Source: JBMNRY01 sp050944915
GTDB lineage: Bacteria > Bacillota > Limnochordia > JAAZLZ01
Assembly: GCA_050944915.1 (NCBI GenBank)
Contig: JBMNRY010000098.1
Coordinates: forward strand, 1-7,180
Length of the DNA: 7,180 bases
Direction of reading: 5' to 3'
Shown here: piece after piece, positions 1-6,003 of the stretch
Numbering within the stretch: position 1 is the stretch's first letter
Layout: each line of letters starts with the position of its first letter
Position numbers and translations under genes: made by a program
Notes under the pieces: generated by a model
What the model saw: only the letters and a program-made list of their open reading frames with translations
Told to the model about the DNA's origin: nothing
The model's database searches: none

Positions 1-1
1 C

Positions 2-214
2 GAGACCCAACGGCGTTATCGACTAAAAAAGAAGGAGCCGGTAGAAGGTGCCATATCCCTTCCACCGCTCCAAACCGGTTATGCCGCTGGGAAGTTGGCT
101 TACCAGATGTTGACCGCTGCCGAGGAATATATCTGTCAACTAGTTAGCCACCAAACTCGGCTTGGTTTTCGGCAGGCCCTCATGGAAACAAAACAAAGGG
201 AAAGGCCCTCGTGA
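2..214 (+). CDS. C-terminal fragment of an unrecognised protein (5' end outside window)
   Basis: One plus-strand frame stays open from the window edge for 70 codons and ends at TGA (212-214). The translation starts ETQRRYRLKKKEPVEG and ends RLGFRQALMETKQRERPS. It has a basic start, a short Pro-containing segment (SLPPLQTGY) and an amphipathic helical tail rich in Ala, Gln, Glu and Arg. I recognise no family motif, signal peptide or membrane segment. It is treated as a real gene end because the other plus-strand frame read through here is interrupted by a stop, and because the stop codon sits exactly in the loop of a strong hairpin terminator, as expected for a gene ending against the convergent operon. 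The start and most of the protein lie outside the window, so function cannot be assigned. A chance open frame remains possible at this length. Confidence 0.5.
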   Translation, partial: ETQRRYRLKKKEPVEGAISLPPLQTGYAAGKLAYQMLTAAEEYICQLVSHQTRLGFRQALMETKQRERPS

Positions 215-230
215 CCTTTCCCTAATTATT
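181..230 (-). terminator. Rho-independent terminator of the exbB-to-SLH operon, probably bidirectional
   Basis: GGGAAAGG (198-205) and CCTTTCCC (215-222) form a perfect 8-bp stem around a 9-nt loop. On the minus strand the hairpin is followed by TTTGTTTTGTTT, a good U-rich tail, and it begins 11 nt after the stop codon of the SLH gene. On the plus strand the tail is weaker (TAATTATTGTTCT), but it could also end the left-edge gene, whose TGA is the last three bases of the loop. A hairpin shared by two convergent genes is the simplest reading. Confidence 0.85.
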
Positions 231-233
231 GTT

Positions 234-1661
234 CTAGTTCATTAAACCTAAGACCATCCCCAGTAAGGCGGCGGCTCCCAGGAAGGTGCTGGTGTTGCGC
301 AGGCCTTGGAGTTGTTCCTCCGTCTCCACCTGGTAGCGATCGAAATCTTCCCGCAGTTCCTGCAGCTGTCTTTCTAGGCGCCGCTCCCGCATCATCGATG
401 AGGCTAATTGGGCCGAGATCTCATCGCTTAGTTGTCCTTCGGCCTTACCGATTTCCAACTGCAGTTCGCTGATCTGTCCCTGGAGGGCATCGGTGACGGA
501 ACGCAGACTTTCTTCGGTCAACAATGCCTGTTCGTTCAGGGCGATCAACTTTTCCCGGAGCTCTTGTTCCGATTGTAGCCGTTGGGCCCTTTCCCCTTGC
601 AGACCTTGGGTCAGCTCCGCTAAAGCCTTTTCCATATCGGCCAAGTCTTGCTCATATTGGGTTAACTGCCGCATCAGTTGGCCGTCGACCCGGGCCAGGG
701 ATTCTCCTTGGGCCTGCAAGGCCCCTTGTAAGTCGTTCAGTTGTGCCTGTAAGTTGGCCAGCCGTTCATCGGCTCCAGCCTGTTCTTCCCGCATCTGGGC
801 CAAAGCGCTTTCAGCGCCGGCTAGTCCTTCGTCGGCGGTGGCCAGTTGGTTCTGCAAACGGCCTAGGCGTTGGTTAAGATCTTCCAGTTTTTCCGCTAAG
901 GCTTCATTCTGGGCTCGGGATTGGGCTTCCACAACCCCGATGGCGATGCTTTTTTCCTCTAATCCCAACTCCAGCTCTTCCCGAAGACCTTCGATGTCCT
1001 GGGCTGTCTTGCCTTCCAAGGCTGCTACATCCCCTTGGAGCTGGGCCACATATTCATCTAGCTTGCCTTCAATGCGGTCTAATTCCATCTGGAACTCATC
1101 GAGGAGCAGGGCTAGACCTTCCCGATCGGAACCTTCGGATCTGATAGCCGCCTGCAACCGGTCAATCTCTCCCGCTAAGTCTTGGAAATCCCGTTGGATC
1201 TTGGCCAGCTCTGTAGTCATGTGTTCATCAAGATCAGTATGAAGGGCGATTAATTGGGTGAGCTTTTCCTGCCTGACGGCCGATTCATCTTCTAAAAGGG
1301 CCAATCGCTCCTCTAGCTTTTCCTGGTCACTATAAATCTTTACTAAGTCATCCCGGAATTCGGTGGATAACCGACGGAGCAGTTGGAGATCGCTTTCGGT
1401 TACCGTTGCCTGCTCGGCGTGGAATTCCTCTAAGAGCTGGGCGACGACGGTGGCTAAGGTGAAGCGGTCCACAGCCTTAGTGCCGTCAAAGGTTCCATCT
1501 TCATAAACAGCCAGATAACCGGCATCAACCAGAGTCACGACGGCCTCATAGGCCCAGTGGTCAGGGGGCACATCAGCGATGCGTGGTTGGGCGCAAGCTG
1601 CGATGCTAGGTTGGAGAGCGAGGGCTGCTAGAACGAACCAAATGACGAATTTTCTTTTCAT
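234..1661 (-). CDS. SLH-domain, long coiled-coil envelope protein with C-terminal membrane anchor (Omp-alpha/OmpM-like tether)
   Basis: A 475-residue exported protein. Residues 1-24 are a signal peptide: basic MKRK, a hydrophobic core, then IAAC-A-Q, which fits either signal peptidase I cleavage after ACA or a lipobox (IAAC, Cys23). Residues 27-80 form one SLH domain, with the expected HWAYEAVVTLVDAGYL core and an EDGTFDG turn; the usual TRAE motif is replaced by DRFT. Residues about 83-455 are almost all heptad-patterned coiled coil rich in Leu, Glu, Gln and Ala. Residues about 458-475 (FLGAAALLGMVLGLMN) are a hydrophobic terminal helix. Known families with signal peptide, SLH and coiled coil, followed by a membrane anchor (Omp-alpha of Thermotoga) or a barrel (OmpM of Negativicutes), link the cell wall to the outer membrane. 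This protein has the helix type of anchor and no barrel. It is the last operon gene, 14 nt after the cohesin gene, with AGGAGG eight bases before its ATG. A wall-bound spacer with an inner-membrane anchor is the alternative. Confidence 0.85.
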   Translation of the reverse strand: MKRKFVIWFVLAALALQPSIAACAQPRIADVPPDHWAYEAVVTLVDAGYLAVYEDGTFDGTKAVDRFTLATVVAQLLEEFHAEQATVTESDLQLLRRLSTEFRDDLVKIYSDQEKLEERLALLEDESAVRQEKLTQLIALHTDLDEHMTTELAKIQRDFQDLAGEIDRLQAAIRSEGSDREGLALLLDEFQMELDRIEGKLDEYVAQLQGDVAALEGKTAQDIEGLREELELGLEEKSIAIGVVEAQSRAQNEALAEKLEDLNQRLGRLQNQLATADEGLAGAESALAQMREEQAGADERLANLQAQLNDLQGALQAQGESLARVDGQLMRQLTQYEQDLADMEKALAELTQGLQGERAQRLQSEQELREKLIALNEQALLTEESLRSVTDALQGQISELQLEIGKAEGQLSDEISAQLASSMMRERRLERQLQELREDFDRYQVETEEQLQGLRNTSTFLGAAALLGMVLGLMN

Positions 1662-1675
1662 TAGACCATCCTCCT

Positions 1676-3712
1676 TTAATTGTCCTTGTTGATCCGACCA
1701 ACTATCTTAATCAAGCCATCTACCGATTCGATTTTCTTGATGGGATCCCCATCGCCATTACGGATTTCTAGCTCCTGGATGATAATCGGTGTCCTGACCG
1801 TTTCCCGCAGAGCTTGGAAACGAATGGTTCCCAGGGTGCCGTTGGCCCGGCGTAGAGTTCCTTGGGGGAAGCGACTTCCGGCCAAGGTGATGGTGCCTGC
1901 CTCATGATCGACCTCTCCCCTAGCCCAGTGGAGATACTCTGTGCCCTTATCTCCCTGATGAACGAAGAGAGAACCCCGATCGATGGCGAGAATCCCCCCG
2001 ACCGGTTTGATGGCCGTAGGATCATATTTTAACGTCACCGACCCGCTGTAGAAATCAGGGATATTGGTAGCCACGATATCGACGGTGAAATAGTCGCCTT
2101 CGACCAACTCTTCCTCGGTGAAGGCCGTAGGTACTACCCGAACATGGGGTCGGAGCATCGGAACGAGGATAAAGTTATTGGCCAAGCCTTCTTCTACGTT
2201 AAAAGCCTGGGTGCGCACACTATAGGGCAAATGTCCTGTAAAACCGGCCGGTCTTAAGGACCAGCTGATTTTCGTCTCTTCTCCGGGCTCAAGATTGCCC
2301 ACATATTTTCGGGCACCTTCTCCCGCGGCCAGATCGATAACTGGACTATCGAATTGGGCTTGGACCCGATAAGCATCTGCTCCACCGATGTTTCTTAGGG
2401 TAGCCGTTACCCGGAAGGGAACGGGATGCCAGCGGTCGTTTTGGATACCTAAGCCCATGGGTCCCTCCAACGACGTGACGATTTCTGGAGGGGCGACGAT
2501 TTCAATCTGCCGGGTCACCGAGTTAGAATCACTATTGGTGGACTCCACTTTAATGGTGAACTGCAAGACACCGGGGGTTTCCACCGTTGGTACAACGAGC
2601 CATTTCATTTGGGCCGAAGCGGCCGAGACCAAATGACCTAATCCCTTAGTTGCTTCGCCTTCTAGGAGCCTTAGACCCGGTCCTAAATCGATGCTGATTT
2701 GTACATCCCGGGCTTCGCCGGTGCCGGAATTCTCCACATAAGCGATGATGGGGAAAGGTTCGATACCTTGTTTTCCAGCGACGACGCTGGCCGGCGAGGT
2801 TACACCAAGGGATAAGTCACCGGGGGCGATGGTAATACCACCCAAACCGTAGTAGGCCACATAGGTGATGCTCTCCTGGGGAGCTAATGCTTTCGGCGTC
2901 CAGCGGAGGGCAATAGCGCTGTCCAGCTCGAATTCTCCCGTTCTAGTGAAATCTCGACCCGGTTGATAATTAAACTCCCATGGGTGGTCGGCCAAATTAC
3001 CCCAGTTGGAGAAGAAGACTTCATCGGGGGTCGATACCTCTCCCCCTTTAAGGGTGCCCTGGGCCATTACTTGGGGATTGGCGAGGGAATCGAAGGCCTG
3101 CCAGAAGGTAGGCATATCGGCCGCCCGATAGATTCTTTCCGTTAAGACTTGCTCTTCTTCCACCCGAAGGGGTGCTCCATCATTAGCTCCCAACATGGCA
3201 TCGATGACGACCCGCAAACCTACCCGTTGGGGAACATCGGTCTTGTTGGTCAGGGTATATTCGATGCGGGCTGTATCGAAGAGTCCCGTTGTGGAGCTGC
3301 GAGCGAAACCAAGGCTTTGCTTAACCTCAACTTCGCCAACCTTACTGATGGTCACGATCTGATCTCCGACGATCTGGGGCTCTTGAATGATTTCTCCATA
3401 GAGACCTGCCCTGCCGGCCCTGGTTTGGGTCGGACCACCGAAGATGTAGTTCCGCCCTTCGACTCGGATGGTTGTATAAGATGTCCAGGGATTGTAACCG
3501 CCGTAGATGAGCGGCTTGTTTTCATCACCGGGGCGGTAAGGGTCGCCACCGGTAGTGTTGACGGAAAATCGCCCCATATTTTGCTCTTGGGCATTGACGA
3601 CGATTTCAATATAATCATTAGCCAAGGTGACGACCCCCGATTGGGGTTCGGCAAGGGCTACGCTGCTACCGAGCATGAGAAAGACTACCGACAGGAGAGC
3701 CTTTATGCGCAT
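1676..3712 (-). CDS. Exported multidomain beta protein with CARDB/NEW3-like Ig folds and a C-terminal cohesin-like module
   Basis: A 678-residue protein with a clear signal peptide (residues 1-21, cleavage expected after ALA). Residues about 28-295 are a beta-rich N-terminal region with many aromatic and Gly residues (for example YGGYNPWTSYTTIRVEGR at 70-87, FSNWGNLADHPWEFNY at 234-249); I know no named family for it. Residues about 297-406 and 415-519 look like two CARDB/NEW3-type Ig folds (AYVENSGTGEARDV, ATLRNIGGADAYRV). Residues about 522-673 resemble a cohesin: VRVVP, then GDYFTVDIVATNIPDFYSG, TLKYDPTAI and a closing IRF...GLIKIVG. Cohesins classically bind dockerins, but isolated cohesins occur in many non-cellulolytic bacteria. 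There is no lipobox, membrane anchor, sortase motif or SLH domain, so the mature protein is expected to be soluble outside the inner membrane or held by a partner. GGGAGG in the last tonB codons serves as its ribosome site, five bases separate the genes, and the position between tonB and the SLH tether suggests a shared envelope role. Confidence 0.8.
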   Translation of the reverse strand: MRIKALLSVVFLMLGSSVALAEPQSGVVTLANDYIEIVVNAQEQNMGRFSVNTTGGDPYRPGDENKPLIYGGYNPWTSYTTIRVEGRNYIFGGPTQTRAGRAGLYGEIIQEPQIVGDQIVTISKVGEVEVKQSLGFARSSTTGLFDTARIEYTLTNKTDVPQRVGLRVVIDAMLGANDGAPLRVEEEQVLTERIYRAADMPTFWQAFDSLANPQVMAQGTLKGGEVSTPDEVFFSNWGNLADHPWEFNYQPGRDFTRTGEFELDSAIALRWTPKALAPQESITYVAYYGLGGITIAPGDLSLGVTSPASVVAGKQGIEPFPIIAYVENSGTGEARDVQISIDLGPGLRLLEGEATKGLGHLVSAASAQMKWLVVPTVETPGVLQFTIKVESTNSDSNSVTRQIEIVAPPEIVTSLEGPMGLGIQNDRWHPVPFRVTATLRNIGGADAYRVQAQFDSPVIDLAAGEGARKYVGNLEPGEETKISWSLRPAGFTGHLPYSVRTQAFNVEEGLANNFILVPMLRPHVRVVPTAFTEEELVEGDYFTVDIVATNIPDFYSGSVTLKYDPTAIKPVGGILAIDRGSLFVHQGDKGTEYLHWARGEVDHEAGTITLAGSRFPQGTLRRANGTLGTIRFQALRETVRTPIIIQELEIRNGDGDPIKKIESVDGLIKIVGRINKDN

Positions 3713-3717
3713 CTTTC

Positions 3718-4788
3718 TTAACCTCCCTGGACATTAGCTACATATTCGACCCCTAAGAATTCCACTTCCACCCGGTAGGCATTTTGGTCTTTATGGAAAT
3801 TGATGAGGACGCCTACCCGGTAGGCTTGCCTGGCTGGTCGGAAACCCCAGGTCTCAGCGACGGTACGTCGGGCAACTTGGTCCAGTCTCGGGTCGGGAGA
3901 AGGTCGCACAACGTCCACGGCAACGATTTGGCCTTGCTCGTCAACCAGGACCGTCAATTCCACTTCCCCTGTTATATCCTCGTGCTGGGGTCCCTTGGGG
4001 TAAACCGGTGCTCCCCCACTGCGCCATAATTGGTCTCCCGGCGGTGGCGGTTCAGGTTCGCTGCCTTCACCATCTTCATAAACACCACTAGGTCCTTCCT
4101 CTTCTTTACCCTCTTCCCCCTCGGCATCCAGGGGTTCCCCTTCTAAGGGGGCTTCCGACGGCTCAACGGCCTGTGATGGAGCCTCTTCTTCTGGCTGCCC
4201 TTGGGGTTGGGTCACCGGTTCTGGGCTAGCCGGGGGCTGGGCCGGAGTTGCCGGTGGCCTTTTTTCCGGGACGGTTTCTAAAGGTATTTCGGGACCCTGA
4301 TCGCTAGTTAGAATTTCTTCTTTCACCGGTTCTGGCTCCGGATCGGGTTCAAGAATTGGTTCCGGCTCAGGTTCCGGTTCTGGTATTGGTTCTGGTTCTG
4401 GTATTGGTTCTGGTTCCGGAATCGGTTCGGGTTTCACCGGAGGTTCCGGCTTAGGTTCTGGTTTAGGCTCCGGTTTGGGGGCCGGTTCTGGTTTCTGTTC
4501 CGGTTGTGGTTCAGGCACAGAAACAACCGGTTCAGGTTTCGGTTCCGGTTGAGGTGCCTTGGGAGCCGGTTGAGGAGCGCGAGGGGCTGGTTGGGATCTC
4601 GGTGGGGCCGGGCGAGGAGTAGTTATTTCAAAAACTTCAACAATACCACCTTCCGCCATGGAAAGGTGGCCACCCGTTCCGATACCGAATTCAATCTTGG
4701 GAAAGAGGATGAACAATAATATATGTAGCAAAATCGAGATCAGGACAAAGATGCTCATGTGTTCTTGTTCGGTGTCCTCGGGAAACAT
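3718..4788 (-). CDS. tonB: TonB/TolA-like energy transducer with very long Pro-rich linker
   Basis: With ATG at 4788 the protein has 356 residues; GTG at 4797 is in frame, but GGTAGGTG is better spaced for the ATG. It has a short cytoplasmic start, one membrane helix (about 11-30) containing S18xxxH22, the same SxxxH spacing that TonB and TolA use to couple to the ExbB-ExbD or TolQ-TolR channel, and then a periplasmic part. Residues about 58-155 are Pro-rich with PKPEP and IPEPEP repeats, followed by an acidic low-complexity stretch to about 250. Residues about 261-345 form a TonB C-terminal domain (APVYP, GEVELTVLVDEQGQIVAVDVV, LDQVARRTV, WGFRPA). TonB domains contact TonB boxes or plugs of outer-membrane receptors; TolA contacts Pal and TolB. 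No receptor is encoded here. At 356 residues it is clearly longer than E. coli TonB (239), mostly because of the linker. It follows exbD by 28 nt. TonB is the better family name from the C-terminal domain; a TolA-like role fits the neighbours. Confidence 0.9.
   Translation of the reverse strand: MFPEDTEQEHMSIFVLISILLHILLFILFPKIEFGIGTGGHLSMAEGGIVEVFEITTPRPAPPRSQPAPRAPQPAPKAPQPEPKPEPVVSVPEPQPEQKPEPAPKPEPKPEPKPEPPVKPEPIPEPEPIPEPEPIPEPEPEPEPILEPDPEPEPVKEEILTSDQGPEIPLETVPEKRPPATPAQPPASPEPVTQPQGQPEEEAPSQAVEPSEAPLEGEPLDAEGEEGKEEEGPSGVYEDGEGSEPEPPPPGDQLWRSGGAPVYPKGPQHEDITGEVELTVLVDEQGQIVAVDVVRPSPDPRLDQVARRTVAETWGFRPARQAYRVGVLINFHKDQNAYRVEVEFLGVEYVANVQGG
4364..4435 (-). repeat. 18-bp tandem repeat inside tonB encoding the IPEPEP unit
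   Basis: Four adjacent 18-bp units lie at 4364-4381, 4382-4399, 4400-4417 and 4418-4435. The two central ones differ at a single base (GGTATTGGTTCTGGTTCT versus a final C); the outer two are degenerate. Each encodes six residues of alternating Pro-Glu with an Ile or Val-like step. The repeat stays in frame, so slippage would lengthen or shorten the TonB linker by six residues without a frameshift. Confidence 0.8.
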
Positions 4789-4816
4789 TGGCTTCACCTA
4801 CCTGTGCCCAACTGGC

Positions 4817-5218
4817 TTATTCTGTACGCTCCACCGCTAATCCAAGGCGGTGTCCGCCGACACTGCGAACGGCGTCCATGGCCCGCACAACGTTGTCATA
4901 ACGGGTTTCCTTATCGGCTTTGATGATCACGAAGGTGTTCGGCTGCTTTTCGATGGCTTGCTTGACCCGGGACTGCAATTCCCTAACATTGACGGCCTTT
5001 CCATCGATATGCATGGTGCCCGATTTATTAATGCTGATGGTGATACTCGATGACTGCTGGGCACTAGCGGTGGCCGCCTTGGGTAGCTCAATATCAATGG
5101 AGGTCCGATCGACATCAAAGCTGGAGAAGATCATGAAGAACACCAGCAGGCTGAAGATGACGTCGATTAGAGGGGTGATCTCTACCCGTGCTCGCCTCTT
5201 TCTCCGCGTAACAAACAT
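4817..5218 (-). CDS. exbD: ExbD/TolR-family proton-channel subunit
   Basis: A 133-residue protein with the family layout. A short basic cytoplasmic start (MFVTRRKRRARVE) leads into one membrane helix (about 14-35) with the signature ITPLIDVIFSLLVFFMIF. Asp19 in PLIDV corresponds to the essential channel Asp of ExbD (Asp25 in E. coli) and TolR. The periplasmic domain (about 50-130) has the expected SITISINKSGTMHIDGK strand pair, NTFVIIKADKETRYDNVV and a closing MDAVRSVGGHRLGLAV. ExbD sits inside the ExbB pentamer and couples proton flow to movement of TonB or TolA. Its ATG overlaps the exbB stop by one base (TAATG), with GTGAGG just upstream, so the two are translationally coupled. ExbD and TolR are hard to separate by sequence; the downstream TonB domain favours ExbD. 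Confidence 0.95.
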   Translation of the reverse strand: MFVTRRKRRARVEITPLIDVIFSLLVFFMIFSSFDVDRTSIDIELPKAATASAQQSSSITISINKSGTMHIDGKAVNVRELQSRVKQAIEKQPNTFVIIKADKETRYDNVVRAMDAVRSVGGHRLGLAVERTE

Positions 5219-5832
5219 TAATCCTCACCCCGTGTTTCCAGAAGATAGATAAGTTCCGTCGATCGCCGGTTCATCTCGGCGATATGCCGATCGATTAGAC
5301 TCTGGAAATAGTAATAAAAGGCCATGGCAGGCACGGCGATGGTCAGCCCGAAGGCGGTGGTAATGAGGGCCTCGGCGATTCCTAAAGACAAGGATTCTGG
5401 GGATTGGGCACCTCGCATTGCCCCTAGGACGTTGAAGCTGTTGATGATACCGGTCACCGTACCTAACAAACCTAACAGGGGAGAAATGGTGACGATGACA
5501 TCGAGGATGCCAAGGCGTCTTTCCATCTTGAAGACTTCATGACGGCCAATTTCCTCTAAATACTGACGAATTTCTTCCCGAGGACGATCGTAATGGGCAA
5601 TACCACCGGCTATCATTGCGGCAACGGGTCCCCGAGCTTTCTTAGCGATTTGCATTGCTTCTAGGAGCTTGTCTTGTTGAAGGGCCAACTTAATGTCATC
5701 CATTAAATCTTCCGCATCGACTCTAATTCTCCAAAAATAAATGAGACGTTCGAGGCTGACGGCCACAGCGATGACCGAACATAAAACCAGGGGAATCATA
5801 ATAGGGCCGCCTTTAATTAGGATCTCTTGCAT
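5218..5832 (-). CDS. exbB: ExbB/TolQ/MotA-family proton-channel subunit
   Basis: With ATG at 5832 the protein has 204 residues. Three membrane segments are visible: about 10-30 (PIMIPLVLCSVIAVAVSLERL), about 109-131 and about 150-176. Segment two carries SPLLGLLGTVTGIINSF (117-133) and segment three GIAEALITTAFGLTIAVPAM (151-170). These are the hallmark ExbB/TolQ motifs, including the channel Thr residues and the Glu of AEAL. The cytoplasmic loop (about 36-108) has the usual charged helices. Five such subunits form the channel around ExbD. The start is chosen for GGAGGGAG (5841-5848) eight bases upstream and because the protein then begins in the family manner with a short helix before segment one. 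The frame is open further upstream, but it runs antisense to the spore protein gene and lacks family similarity. This is the first gene of the five-gene operon. Confidence 0.93.
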   Translation of the reverse strand: MQEILIKGGPIMIPLVLCSVIAVAVSLERLIYFWRIRVDAEDLMDDIKLALQQDKLLEAMQIAKKARGPVAAMIAGGIAHYDRPREEIRQYLEEIGRHEVFKMERRLGILDVIVTISPLLGLLGTVTGIINSFNVLGAMRGAQSPESLSLGIAEALITTAFGLTIAVPAMAFYYYFQSLIDRHIAEMNRRSTELIYLLETRGED

Positions 5833-5840
5833 TTTCAAAT

Positions 5841-5848
5841 CTCCCTCC
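5841..5848 (-). promoter_or_regulatory. Ribosome binding site fixing the exbB start
   Basis: GGAGGGAG on the minus strand, eight bases before ATG 5832. It overlaps the frame of the upstream in-frame ATG at 5856, which has no comparable site, and so supports the shorter protein. Confidence 0.8.
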
Positions 5849-5989
5849 GTTGCCATTTGGGGCCGATTTGCCATCTTTGGCTTCAGAAAGAATTTCGACA
5901 TCCCATAATGATTTCCTTTTTTGCCTGAGCATCCCTTCACAGGAAGAATTTGGTCGATTGTCCTGGTGTAAAATGGGGAAAAATGTGAT
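5849..5989. promoter_or_regulatory. Divergent intergenic region between exbB and the spore protein gene
   Basis: The 171 nt between the two start codons (5833-6003) must contain the promoter of the minus-strand operon and the promoter of the plus-strand spore gene. The sequence is AT-richer than the genes and has possible -10-like words (CATTAT on the minus strand near 5904-5909, TAAAAT on the plus strand at 5969-5974). I cannot pair any with a convincing -35 at a standard distance, nor find a clean forespore sigma-G pair. The region is called from gene orientation only. Confidence 0.4.
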
Positions 5990-5995
5990 GGGAGG
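5990..5995 (+). promoter_or_regulatory. Ribosome binding site that selects a TTG start for the SASP gene
   Basis: GGGAGG at 5990-5995 lies eight bases before TTG 6004. The alternative GTG at 5995 overlaps this site itself, so it cannot be the main start. Confidence 0.7.
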
Positions 5996-6003
5996 TGTGG
6001 AGG

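Noticed and set aside
493..1242. Long plus-strand open frame opposite the SLH gene
   Set aside because: Ser/Arg-rich translation typical of the antisense of a Leu/Glu/Gln/Ala coiled coil. No ribosome site and no domain; the minus-strand gene has a signal peptide, an SLH domain and heptads.
1690..1740. NGDGDPIKK near the end of the cohesin protein as a dockerin calcium loop
   Set aside because: Only one loop-like stretch without the paired repeat and helix of a dockerin, and it lies inside the final strands of the cohesin-like module.
3149..3721. Plus-strand open frame of 190 codons opposite the start of the cohesin gene
   Set aside because: No coherent protein pattern. It covers the signal peptide and the ribosome site of a well-supported minus-strand gene.
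4310..4620. Repeats in this segment as a CRISPR array or non-coding satellite
   Set aside because: Units are contiguous without spacers, stay in frame and encode the Pro-Glu/Pro-Lys linker expected of a TonB protein.
5904..5974. Specific sigma-A or sigma-G promoter calls between exbB and the SASP gene
   Set aside because: Possible -10 words exist, but none has a partner -35 at a normal distance, so no defined promoter is claimed.
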